Below are positions 19,990 through 31,000 of a DNA stretch of 64,000 nt, one piece after another. Position numbers and translations under genes: made by a program. This DNA comes from Rhizoclosmatium globosum. Lineage: Eukaryota > Chytridiomycota > Chytridiomycetes > Chytridiales > Chytriomycetaceae. How positions within the stretch are numbered: position 1 is the first letter of the stretch; each line of letters begins with the position of its first letter. The DNA is taken from contig MCGO01000054.1 of assembly GCA_002104985.1 (NCBI GenBank), positions 62,001 to 126,000 on the forward strand. Direction: 5' to 3'. The notes under the pieces are model-generated. The model did no database searches. It was not told the DNA's origin and was given only the letters and a program-made list of their open reading frames with translations.

Positions 19990-21077
19990 ATGACCTACTC
20001 AACGGACATTCGTCTGCTCGTTATACTATATGCACAAGAAGGCAGGTCAATTCGAGAAACCCACAAGGCGCTTCATATTGGAACGGCAACAGTCCAGCGT
20101 ATCCGGCGAAATTGGTTTCGATACAGCTGCCTTGAAAACCCGTTCAAGCAACCGAATGGAAGGCAGCGAGCGATTCAGAGTATTGCCGTGATCCACTTGC
20201 AGCTTTTGTTTGAGGAGCGACGTGATTGGTATTTAGAGGAGCTACAAGCTGAATTAAGGAAGGCTGTCGGGTGTGATGTATGTCTATCAACTGTTTGGCG
20301 TTGTTTGCGGTCATTAGGGATTACACACAAGCAGGTAAGTAAAGATTCATGTTTCCAAAAAACTAAACGTAACTTCAATGTAGCTGAGTAAACACGCTGC
20401 TGAACGTAACGAGTTGGAACGTGCCCAATTTCTGCAGTTCATCTCGCAGTTCCCTCGAGAATATCTTGTGTTCTTTGACGAAGCCGCTTGGAATGAGAAG
20501 TCTTTGCAGCGTCGTTTTGGGTATTCTCCGACAGGACGACGTGCAGTTATTTCAGCACCCTTCGTGCGGGGAGTTCGATTCTCCATCATTGCAGCAATAT
20601 GTGTTTCTCATGGCTTCCTGGACTTTGCCGTTGAAGAAGGTCCGCTCAACGGCAACGACGTATACACCTTTATATCAGAAGTGTTGGTAAGTTGATTTCT
20701 AAGATCATCAATTAGTAACTGTTTGCAGCTTCCTCAATGCAATCGTTTTCCGGGACCCAACTCTATCATAATATGTGACAATGCATCAGTTCATAAGGAT
20801 CCAAGAATTTCGGCGGCATGCCTAAATGCTGGAGTGTTGTTCACGTTCCTTCCGCCTTATTCTCCAGATTTGACTCCGGTACGTTTCTTTTACGTCCATT
20901 GCAAGTGTGACATTAGTAATCTAGGTTGAAGCTTCGTTTTATCACGTCAAATCATGGCTCCGAAGGAATGATGGGTATGTTAGGGATCGTGATCGCCAGT
21001 CTTGTCTGATTGAAGCTTGTGCCGCCTTTTCCCCATTGCTTGCAGATTCTTGTTTCAAATATTGTAACTATAGATAA
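19990..21077 (+). CDS. Tc1/mariner-type (DD34E) transposase
   Basis: Four exons join in phase 0: 19990-20334, 20384-20686, 20729-20878 and 20925-21077, giving 316 residues with no internal stop. The N-terminal helix-turn-helix (SIRETHKALHIGTATVQRI) would bind the TIRs. The catalytic triad is visible: D in FFDEAAWNE, D in IICDNASVHKD, and E in TPVEASF, with 34 residues between the second D and the E. PPYSPDLTP precedes the glutamate as in IS630/Tc1 enzymes. The junction before the glutamate is spliced, so excision activity depends on intron removal. The gene looks intact and possibly active. Confidence 0.85.
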
Positions 21078-21259
21078 ACGTATTCTCTGTTTCTATTTTT
21101 ATACGTCTTTCACACTTGTTCCTCCATAAATCTCTTCTGCTGTCAACACTTCTTGTTCAATTCTGCAAATAAAACTTATTTATTTGAAAAGCAATACCAC
21201 TGCAAACAACAATAAATGAATGACAAACGCGAATTTCAAACCAAAGCAACACAGTAAGT

Positions 21260-23044
21260 TCAGTAGTAGAGCCCCTGTCCTGGGGATGCGCTGTTGTTGA
21301 GTTGGTAATATGGGTCCATACTACATATACGGCAAACAACAGTAACGTGTTGTTCTTGGAAGATTGTAACAAACTTCTCATCAAGATCCAGTTCAATGTC
21401 ATTCACATACCCTTCAAACTCGCAATTGACGTGTTCATCAAAATCAAACCGTTTCTTCAATAGGAGGGATCTGATAGTATCTGTTGGTCTCACCAACATC
21501 CGTGCAGAGAGTTCAGTGGTTCTTCCATTTAGATTGATGATAGTCAAAGAAGCTGTTACTATTGGAACTAAATGATTGCTTGGAGCAGGGAATGAAGGCG
21601 TGGGTCCATTGATTTGCACTTGAGATTCAGTTACATTCCGCTGCGACATGGATGGAAGTAATCCCAAAGGAGCAACAATTCTATCCATCCAAGAGTGAGA
21701 CGTAGACATTCGGTTTCCTGCACCGTTTTCAGTAGACTGATTGAGCTCGGATAGCGGGAGTGTATGAGAATAAGGCACAGGTCTGATATCAACTGCATGA
21801 CAAGGATCAAACATCTTGATACGGGGAGGGTTTTTGAAGTCAACACCATCCATCTCTTTGTCCTGTTACCACAATAAATATACAACAACGGGACAATAGT
21901 AAAATTTACCAAATACAAACACCAGTTTCGAAAATGATCATCTGTCAACAACAAGTGTCGACCATCGGACAAAATCAAACAACCAGCTGCGTGCTGCTCA
22001 TTCACTGTGCAGTTGTTTACGTAGCGGCGTCGTAACTAAACTTGAGATTCATTTCCAAACCCAACTGTTGCGGTTGAACGTACTCCAAACCCATTACTGC
22101 TCACGCCTCGCTTTACTTGTGCAAGAGACTGTTTGCTGATTACCGAAACAGTGTCCACAGGCTTGAACACAACAAAGTGAGTCAATCGTTTTGTGTCTGC
22201 AAGAGTTTCTTTCAGGAGAACTTGAAATGTTTGCGGAGTGACATCTAAAATACGATTAGTCTTGAACTGATGGCCGAGATGATTCAAGAGCGGCAACCAT
22301 TGTGGCTTTTCTTTCTCGACTGTCATCAATAAATCAGAAGGAGACATGAACTCCAATTGGTGGACCGGAATTCCAACAAGAATGGCCCCAACTTGTTGCT
22401 TCACAGATCCTTCTGATCCTTGCGGAAAACAAACCACTTCAATCACTGTCACAGAAGTAAGTCAATGATCGAAACCACAAGTATGCACACCACCCACTTT
22501 GCACATTATTAGATTGATTATCTCGTTTCGCACGTTTTTGCGGCTCGTAATTGGTGGAATCGCTTTCAGAAATATCATCAACGTCAGACTCTGCCGTTTT
22601 AGACGAAGAAGGGGCAAACGAGTCAGGCATTGTAGCAGTTCGCTTTTTGGTGAGAGGAAGCACGGCATTCTCTTTTATAGTATCTGTTGAAACGCGCAAT
22701 ATTAGGATACATTTGAATAAGTAAGTACAAATACCTGATGCTCTGCGTGCAGCTTTGACTTGTCTATAGTCTCGATTGCAAGCAGCGTATCTCATTCCTA
22801 CAAAGATGGCAATGTCTTGCCGTGATTGCAAAGTACGAGTGAAGTAGTCAACGTCTCCAACTTGAAGAATGTGGTTTACAGCTGATTTCTTTTCAGTTTT
22901 TGGGGAGTTGGTGCATTCACATGAGTCGGGGCTCTGAATTTCAATTATCATTATTCTGTTGTAGACAATGAGAAAGTAGAGACAAACCTCGTCAGGATGG
23001 TGGACACAATTGTTGCAAAACAGACAACGGCCTCGATCGAGCAT
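21260..23044 (-). CDS. Accessory protein of the Tc1 element, unknown function
   Basis: Six exons (23044-22988, 22933-22735, 22683-22498, 22445-22105, 22035-21910, 21862-21260) give 503 residues with no internal stop. The in-frame TAG seen without splicing at 22036 falls in a GTGAGC...TTTAG intron. The N-terminus has clustered metal-ligand residues (CLFCNNCVHH, then CECTNS). A central acidic Ser/Asp stretch (DVDDISESDS) precedes a basic PQKRAKRD, a plausible nuclear signal. The C-terminal half contains DGRHLLLTDDHFRNW and no motif I can name. It starts just inside the right TIR and converges on the transposase. Being conserved in frame inside the element suggests a role in transposition or its control. 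Not recognised. Confidence 0.65.
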
Positions 23045-23119
23045 TGTTCTGGTCAATGGTGAATTTTCCTCCCTTTCTTTGTGATTGCTCGTAATTAAAA
23101 ATATTGTCGCGTGCAAGTA

Positions 23120-23312
23120 GTGCACGCAGCAGCAGCAGGGCACGCAGTGTATCACGAGTTGCCCAAGCCCCATAACCCCTCCAAGCTTTTCGTCCAAAAT
23201 ACAACGGTTTTCCTCGGGGAGATGAGGCTTTTTCCTTCAACTTTCCGCCTGTTTTACTTCACTTTTCCACAATGAAAAAAGGAGGGTAGATCATTCTTTT
23301 TGCAATCAGCTG
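23120..23312 (-). repeat. Right terminal inverted repeat of the Tc1 element
   Basis: Inverted copy of 19761-19953, followed by the TA duplication at 23313-23314. It contains an insertion-type difference in a CTG run near its inner end. Confidence 0.85.
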
Positions 23313-24278
23313 TAAATCCAAGGGAGGAATGTTGGCGACAAGGATTTGCTTGGTTCCTGACTTTGCGAGGGCACCGACAAATTTAACTACGCTGCCTATG
23401 AACATTCTGTGTGAGTACTTTCCATAGGTATTTAAGATTCTTAAAATTACCTGCAATGCCAACCACATCTGGAACCTCACCCCTTCCCATCGCATACAAC
23501 ATATCATCTGCACCAGCAAACACGGTAAACAAATCTGTGTCGAGTGAGGCTCCCTTGGCGCGCGTGTCATTCTGGTGGGATTCATATTGCTTCCACAAGT
23601 CTGGGACCGAGGCAGCTGGAACCTTAGTCCCAGGCACAGTAGAAACACCAGCGTTGCTCACATTAGCACAAGCTCCGATGGATGCGAAGTCAAGCAGTGT
23701 AGCATTTTTCAACAATGTGGCAAGTTGCTCAACCCAAACAGGTCCGTTCGAGAAACGTCCCTGCCAGTACGGAGCTGGAGGGAATGCATACTGGGAAAAG
23801 AAGTTCCCATTGTCGTTGACACTTCCTCCGAAAGCCACGATGGTTTTGATTCCCTTGAATTCAGTGTGTTAGTTGGTTGATTGACACATCAGAAATTCAG
23901 AATCCGAATATGTAAAGCTTACTGCGGATTGTGCGAATACGGCAGTAGAAAGCAGCTGAGACGCAAGAATAGCGAATAGAAATGAGATCATTTTCTGTGC
24001 TGAACCGAACGCATCGAGGAATCTGTGGTTTTTAAGAGCAGATGCATTATGAGGCTGTACATGAGCTCCCCGATCTCTTCATTTGATAATTGAAGCAAAG
24101 CAAATCAAACAACGTATTTTCCGTGGTAAATGAGTGATGGGAAATGGTCCGATCTCGTTAGTAGTGCTCACAGCCACAATTAAATACATCCTGTTTATTA
24201 AAGAAAGTTGGACTCTCTACAAATCTCTGATGTCTTTCTTCCTTTTTGTTTCTGAAGATCAAACGAAAGACAGTCATT

Positions 24279-25544
24279 ATGGCAACACACATCCAATCCT
24301 CAACATCCCTCCAAACTCTTCCATCAGAACTCACCGCCGAATTCCTCATTCATCTTCCCATCAATAGTTCTCTGTTAACAGTCGGTCTCAGTTCTAAACT
24401 CACCTTTGCCCCATTCATCTTCCACAGCCTCGCCTTTGCCCGACGTCACTTCAGGCATCAGTTCGCTGTCTCAGGGTATCCTTCCATATGGGAGTTTCTC
24501 GATGCGCACAACATCAAAAGGGAAGGTTGGCTCTCGCTTCCATTCAACTACCAAACCGCAATATACGGTGAAATCCTAAGTGCAGAGGACTGGGCGGGGA
24601 TAGAAGAGGCTGGCGATGATTGGGACAAGAACTTGATGTGGTCGTTGAGGTGGGACCTTCCAAATCACCGAGCTTTCAAGATTATGGGTGTTTTGTTGAT
24701 GAACGGGCTTAACCCGAGCTTACGGGGGAATCGGGCGCTTCGATGGGCGTGTCGGAGTGGACATTCTGAGGTGGTTGAGATGTTGATGCAGAGGGTTGCT
24801 GAGGAGGATGATTCGGTGGACTTGCATGCTACGATACATAATGCTGTTGAATTGGGGCATATTGATGTTGTTCGTCGGTTATTAGGTGATCCGAGGGTTG
24901 ATGCGGGAGGAAGTAATAACTGTGCTATTCAATTGGCGGCAAGGAAGGGTCACGCTGAAATTGTGGAGTTACTGTTGTCTGTACCTACAGTGGATCCATG
25001 CTCGAATGATAACTTCGCAATCTGTGTTGCATCGGAATCTGGTCATACGGATGTAGTGAAAGTCTTGTTGAAATGTGGGCGAGTTGATCCGACAATCGAA
25101 AACAACTTCCCAATCTGTGTTGCTGCACAAAATGGACACTGTGGCGTGGTTGAGGCGTTGCTTTTGGATGGACGTGCTGATCCTGCTGCAGAAAATAATG
25201 GGGCGATTGGTGCTGCGTCAGTACAAGGACATCCGGATGTTGTGGATATTCTGTTAAAAGATCCGCGTGTGGATCCCGCAGTTGGCCGAAATTGCCCTGT
25301 GCGGTGGGCTGCGCAATTTGGGAAAGTAGAGGTTGTGCGACGACTCATGGAAGATGAACGGATAGATCCTAGTGATTGTGAAAACTATGCTCTAAGAGCT
25401 GCAATTGAAGGAGGGCATTTAGAAGTGGTCGAATGTCTGTTGCAACACCCGAAAGTTGATCCTAATATTCTTGAAAGGTTGGCGATGATTCGATTGGCTG
25501 ATGAAAGTATACGTTCAGATGTTGCATCCATCTTGAATCGTTGA
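24279..25544 (+). CDS. F-box-like/ankyrin-repeat protein
   Basis: A 421-residue single-exon protein from the ATG at 24279 (an earlier in-frame codon at 24246 is not ATG). The N-terminus TLPSELTAEFLIHLP resembles an F-box. From about residue 150 onward come seven or eight ankyrin-like repeats of about 33 residues with the pattern A...GH.EVV..LL...RVDP (e.g. AARKGHAEIVELLL, AAQNGHCGVVEALLL). F-box/ankyrin proteins usually select substrates for SCF ubiquitin ligases. That role is inferred here. It is divergent from the GDSL-like gene, with about 290 bases between the starts. Confidence 0.75.
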   Translation: MATHIQSSTSLQTLPSELTAEFLIHLPINSSLLTVGLSSKLTFAPFIFHSLAFARRHFRHQFAVSGYPSIWEFLDAHNIKREGWLSLPFNYQTAIYGEILSAEDWAGIEEAGDDWDKNLMWSLRWDLPNHRAFKIMGVLLMNGLNPSLRGNRALRWACRSGHSEVVEMLMQRVAEEDDSVDLHATIHNAVELGHIDVVRRLLGDPRVDAGGSNNCAIQLAARKGHAEIVELLLSVPTVDPCSNDNFAICVASESGHTDVVKVLLKCGRVDPTIENNFPICVAAQNGHCGVVEALLLDGRADPAAENNGAIGAASVQGHPDVVDILLKDPRVDPAVGRNCPVRWAAQFGKVEVVRRLMEDERIDPSDCENYALRAAIEGGHLEVVECLLQHPKVDPNILERLAMIRLADESIRSDVASILNR

Positions 25545-25698
25545 CAGAATGAAGTTATACATAGGAAGATATGTACGCAATGCAAATAAACTAAATGAAC
25601 ACTTGTTAATCTAATATTTGGTGGGAGGATTTGTTGCTTGACTGGGGCAGCCCTTGTTCTGATCGAAATTTGACACCAGACTCAAGGGCTAACAGAAC

Positions 25699-27927
25699 AT
25701 GCCGGCAGCGAGGACAGAGCCACCGCTATCTGCTGATATTGCCTCATTCCGCATCGAGCTGGATGATAGCGATGGAACAGTATTCTTTGAACCATCGCAG
25801 GGTATTCAGGGTACATTAAACTATTTATGTTCAGCCTTCCTACCCTAACCAGCCTACCACAGGCCGAGCCATCGTAGAAATCACGCGAACCTGTTCAATA
25901 GCCTCCATCCAAGTCCAAGTCCAAGGAATAGTCTCTGGCGGTCTTTCACACACATTTGTGGGTCCAACACTCTCCGCAACACTTCCACAGCCCCTTCCAC
26001 TTTCCTGCCACCGCCGCCTCTTCCAAGACACAATAACACTCTTCCCTTCATCAACACAACCAAACACCGCACTTTCCCCTGGAAAACATACTTGGCCATT
26101 CTCGTTCCGCGTCCCGCCCGTTTCGATTCTTCCTCCAACGTATCGAGGGAAAATGGGGGCCGTTCGCTATGAAGCCTTGGCGCTTTTGGAACGGAGTACG
26201 TCGAATTTCTTGATGAAGGCTGTTTCGAAAAAGTTGGTTGCGAGGAGGGAGATTCCTGTACGGAGTATTGAGACGAGGCAGGGGAGGAGAGCGTTGGAAA
26301 CGCCTGTGTTTAAGAATGTGCAGATTAGAGGGCCGAGGAGTCGAGGGGATGGACCTGTTGTGGACTTGGCGGTTAAAATGCCAAGGGCTGGGTTTTACTT
26401 TGGTATGTATTGAACTATTTTATGTCATGTACCGCGTTAATCTTGGAATATCTGATAGACGAGCAAATTCCATTCACGATTGATATCCTCAACAAAACAG
26501 CTACAGGCCTTATTGTTACTGATGTTGCGATCGAAGAACGCGTGACTGTCATTTATATGGATCGATCAACATGGGGTCCAATTACGACTACTCGTATTCC
26601 TTATCCGTACACTGAACATGTGCCATCTTCTCAGCTTAATGAATCTCGTTCCTTTCGTCTGACTTTGCCACCTATCGAACCAGGGTCTCCACATCCCAAC
26701 ATTGCTCAACCTTCAGCTCCTCCCGTATCTCCAGCATCTGACACACCCACAACAACTTCATCCGCACCTTCTTCAATTCCTTCAACTCACACAATTCGTA
26801 GACGACGCGCATCCTCGTCACTCCCCTCTCTAATTCGTCCATCCTCCGCCTCCACCACAACATCAACCTCAACAGATAATCCTCCAGGTTTAAACCCATC
26901 GTTCCAAACCCAACCCCTCAAAATAACCCACCACCTAACATTCCGTATCCGTCCCACCTCACCATCATCAACCCTCCTAACCCCCATCTCAATCGACATT
27001 CCAATCACATTAATAACCTGTCGCCGTGAATCGAGTCTGTTGTATCAATCGGAATCCCTTGTTTCACTGGTAGAAGAAGTTGAACGCGAGGAAGAAGACA
27101 GGCAGAGACGGAGAGAGGGTGTGGAGAGACGGAGAAGTATTGATACGCTGCCTGTGTATGAGGTTGGGGAGTATGATGGCCGTGAAGATGTTGTTGAGAT
27201 TTCGTATGTGCATCCACCGCCCGGGTATGATGGCGTAGGTGGTAGTAGCGAAGATGAAATTCGAGCGGAAGTACCGAATATGAGAGATGCAAGTGTCGCG
27301 TCAGGTAGATCCACCCTCACACAGTCGTATCGTCCTCCAGGCGATGATGTGATTGCGTTGTTGCCGTTCACAGACAACAATCCACCGAGTTTCCGGAGTT
27401 TGCAGCAGAGAGATGGGGATGTTGGTGGAACTGCGAGATTGTTAAGATGTGTTCGGAGTAGCTTTGCTGTTGGGGAATATGGCGAGGAAGCTGCTCCGCC
27501 ACGGGATTCTAGATCGCCTGTTGGACGGGAGGATTATAATCCGGAGGGTATGCGGGCACCAAGGATGATGCGGCAAAGTAGTAGTCGTGGATCGCTGCGG
27601 GAACTGTTTTTTGGAAGCGGTGGTGGTGGTGCAGGAAGTGAGGCTGTTTCTGTGGATGGATCGGGTGTTGAGACGTTGCGGTCGAGACAGACTAGGAGGC
27701 TTAGTAGTAATGTGTCGTTGAGGGATTTGTTTTTGGAGCAGGGACAGCAGGTGGAAGATGGGACACGGTCTCGTAGTTGGTCAGTCAATTCATCGCCTAC
27801 TGTTCATGACGGCCAGTTACCATCGGCGCCGCATACTTTGCGAAGACGTGGTAAGTGGGGCTTCGGGGGTGAAGGAGTTGGTCTGGTTGGGCTGTTATTT
27901 TCTGGGAGGAATGGTGGTGTTGCTTGA
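25699..27927 (+). CDS. Alpha-arrestin-like protein with PPxY motif
   Basis: Exons 25699-25801, 25863-26402 and 26459-27927 join in frame to 703 residues. The first exon has the arrestin opening (FRIELDDSDGTVFFEPSQG) and the second the arrestin-N signature LSPGKHTWPFSFRVP with LPPTYRG and VRYEALALLER. The third begins the arrestin-C sandwich (EQIPFTIDILNKTATG). A long disordered tail follows, with HPPPGYDG (a PPxY Nedd4/Rsp5-type ligase ligand), many Ser/Arg stretches and acidic blocks. Fungal alpha-arrestins recruit Rsp5-type ligases to plasma-membrane transporters for endocytosis; I infer the same here. Two duplicated tail blocks (RELFFGSGGG and RDLFLEQG, each after a Gly/Asn-Ser-Leu-Arg stretch) are visible. 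Confidence 0.8.
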
Positions 27928-28088
27928 GTGTCAATTTCTGTATGTCCAGCCGGACCTGTTTGTTTTAATTAATCTTGTATATTTGAATGAATTTCGTTGT
28001 AATTTAAGATTGAATGTGGCTTTTGATTGATTGGGTTTATTTAGAACAAAAGAATTGTCACATTCTCGTACAAAGCTAAAACCCAAGA

Positions 28089-31000
28089 ATGCTGCTCGGC
28101 AATGAGTCCCGGCGCAGTTCCCGAGCACGAGAGACAGTATCGCAAGAAGAGAGATCAGAGGAAGCAGATATCGGACAAGAAGAGTGCTTTGACTCGGACA
28201 CTTTTGTATCGTCGATCCGAAAGCCACGACCCCAAACCGCGGCGCCAACCACGTCTTCATCTTCATCTTCAGCCACCAAAACACAACCACAACCACTGAC
28301 ACAAACACGGCGCCCTCAATCGGCCGCCGCGCCAAAGACCAAACTGAGCCAGGAAGACCTCGAGCGCCTTTCTCGTCCAATTTTAAAAGTTGATTTGAAA
28401 CGGATCAAACCAGGGCCAACGCCCCTGTCAAAACTACCGCCACCCGCACCGGGAAACGAACACAAAAGGTACTCGTCCGTCTATCCGTGCTCAAACAGAC
28501 TGCTCGCGAAGAGGTGGGACGATGCCGCGAGACGGAGGCATCAGGACAAGCTGGCTACAATGAAAACTTACATTGATAACAAGCCGCCTCAGGTTCAGGG
28601 CCATTTGAAGTCCGCCGCAAAGAAGGCTCACATGGAAGATCGTACGTGTCGTTGGATTCTTGGATATTATATTCGACTAATAATAAAATCTAGAGAAAAT
28701 GAGTAGGATTGAACGTGAAAACCATATTCTGTTGGCTCGCATGGTGAGACAAATGTCAACGGTTCAAGGATTTTCTGGGTTGGATGCAGACATGAAGGTC
28801 AAAGTAACAGCGTCCATGCCAACTCCATCAGCTCGAAAGAAGAAGGAGTTGTTGGAACAGATTGAAGAATCAAATCAGGTTAGATGGAGTTTGTACTATA
28901 TGCACATCTGAAACAACCGATTAGATTTTGATGCAACGCGTTGAAGATCGACTTCCGCATTATCGTCAAGAAGTATGGGATGAAGAACGCCGAACCAATT
29001 TGTCGTACCTACAGAGAATATCTCGTTTTCCAGAAGGATATCAACACGTCCTTCAGAGAGAGCACGTCCCACCTCCTCTCAAAGGTCCTCTCCATGTCAG
29101 ATTAAATCGCAGCGAAATGCTTCGGCAACAGTATGCAGTCGAATCAAAACTGAACTTGGATGAATTCGGCAACCCAAAGAGATCCGCGAGCCCTACTAAA
29201 TCCAGCTCCAGCGAAGACGAATCAACGGAAGAAGAAGGAGAATCAGGCCGTCCCCACAAAGTATACTTGACAAAAGCCGAGAAACTCCGTCGCGAATACA
29301 TAAAAGCCCTGCAAGAAGGCGGAGAAAAAGCCTGGCGTCTAAAACATCCAAACTTCACATTAGACGAACTCGACATTGCAACCCTAGACGTCTCCAGTTC
29401 CGAAGACGACTCCAAAATCCATCAACAACATCCTAACCACCCCTTACCCGTCCGCCTCAACCGCGCCCAAAAACTCCGCCTCGAAGAACAAGAACTCCGC
29501 CTCCGAGAACAAGAACAAATCAAAGTCCCAACCCACCTCTCCAAAATCGAAGCCCGCATCAATTTCGGCCAAGACGAAGCCCGTCTCAAAGAAATCCGCG
29601 AGGAACAGGACCGTGACCGCGAGAACCTGTTTGCAAACGCAAACGTGGATGAATCCGACTACGAGCCCATGTTCACGCAGGTACAACAGGAGATGGAGGA
29701 GTTACGAGTCGCGTCGTGGAATCAGGTGTTTCATGGGGTTTGTCTGCGGTCTGGGTTTAGGCTTCCGGATGGGTATCCTGTGAGTATTGGTGTCTTGTGG
29801 GGTTCGAATGAGGAAGACTGTGCGATTGAGAGGTGGGAAGGGTTGAATCGGATTTTGCCAAAAGTCAAAAGTCGCGCGAATCAGCTGGGCGTTGAGTTGT
29901 TTTTGAGGGATTTGAAGTGGGGTGTGCCTAAATCATTGGTGGATTCACAAATGCATCATGATATTTCGTCACAACAGCTTGAAAGTTATTTGAAGGTATG
30001 TCAGCTGCTCTTTCATTTGACGCTTTTTGACACAAAAGGTAGGAATCAATCGGTATTCATTACATATGCTTTCTCAGTCATAAGCTTGGACAGATTGGAA
30101 TATTACCTCGTCATATATCGACCAATCTGTTTGATGCATTGATTCAGAGCATTTCAGAAAAAAACGAGCCAGATCTATTGGATCTGCTGCAACGATGGTA
30201 TCGCAAAAACGACAATATTGTTCCACCAGCGTACTCTCTTCTAAACATATCCGCAAATATGCCTGATTATGGCCTTGAAATTAATACGAAAGGATTCCGC
30301 GCAGCAAAAGCCGAATGGCTGTGAGTCGACTGCATCACCAAAAACTTGATTAACCCTCTCCTTCACATAGGAACACGAAGAGAGTTCTTTCAAAATGTCT
30401 CAAAGAAGCCGCAGATCAGATTCATAACACAAAAGAATGGTCAGATGACGATTTTGAGACTCTTACCATGTTGCGTAAGAGTAGAATGGAAGTTGAATCA
30501 CTTCGAGCCATTCAGGGTCCTACTGAGGACGCGATTTTAATCTTGAGAGATTTAGAGTGGAAAGGCGAAAAAACAAAAGAATTGATTGGTGGCTATTTAG
30601 ACTGGAATGGCGATGAACCTGACTTACAAGCTGCTGAAACCTTGAAGGAGTTGAAACAAAAGCTTGAAGATTGGATCAAAGATGCGAACATCATAATTGA
30701 TGAGGTAAAAGTCAAATCTCATGAATGATTGTCGATGTTGACTACTGACAGGTTGAGTTTCCTACTGGCGTTGGCCTTCGAGTCCAAGATCCTGATATGA
30801 AACGATACATAATCAAATTGACAGAAGCCATCACAGAATTACTTGAAAACTCGTTGCAGAAAGCGACGGACAGGCTTCATTTAGATCCCATCCGTGAAGA
30901 AATACTTTACCACTCAAAGCTATTTAACGAAAGTATCCAAAGCTTCACAGGGAAAATAAGAATCGTAAACAAAGTATGTGCGTTTTTTCAGACGCGGTAT

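Larger units (their letters stand above)
19761..23312 (+). mobile_element. Tc1/mariner-type transposon with 193-bp TIRs and an accessory gene
   Basis: The ends are inverted repeats starting CAGCTGATTGC, flanked by TA at 19759-19760 and 23313-23314, the Tc1/mariner target duplication. The TIRs (about 19761-19953 and 23120-23312) differ at only three or four places. Length is 3552 bp. Inside are an intact four-exon DD34E transposase (plus strand) and a six-exon gene of unknown function (minus strand), converging tail to tail with a 182-base gap. It lies in exon 3 of a GDSL-like gene. Canonical Tc1 elements are about 1.3-2.4 kb and carry only a transposase. Confidence 0.9.
19309..23991 (-). pseudogene. 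GDSL/SGNH hydrolase-like GPI protein interrupted by a Tc1 element
   Basis: Exons on the minus strand are 23991-23923 (signal peptide ending FAQSA), 23853-23451, 23395-23313 and, beyond the transposon, 19758-19309. Removing the element plus one TA restores a 334-residue frame (...PPLDL-MPKFV...). Block I reads VAFGGSVNDNGN, with GGS in place of the usual GDS. A GADD block replaces GxND. The C-terminal catalytic block reads FFWDSIQCT, with Gln where the family has His (DxxH). The tail is a GPI-type hydrophobic segment. So it is a secreted, wall- or membrane-anchored relative of SGNH lipases/esterases. It may have been catalytically altered even before the insertion. Confidence 0.75.

Noticed and set aside
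21631..22452. In-frame TAG at 22036 as a nonsense mutation in the Tc1 accessory gene
   Set aside because: A GTGAGC donor at 22104 and a TTTAG acceptor at 22036 remove it and keep phase 0, so the gene reads through intact.
19309..23838. Two separate short genes (a GPI protein at 19.3-19.8 kb and a hydrolase fragment at 23.3-23.8 kb)
   Set aside because: They are halves of one GDSL-like gene separated by the transposon; the TA duplication and frame match exactly.
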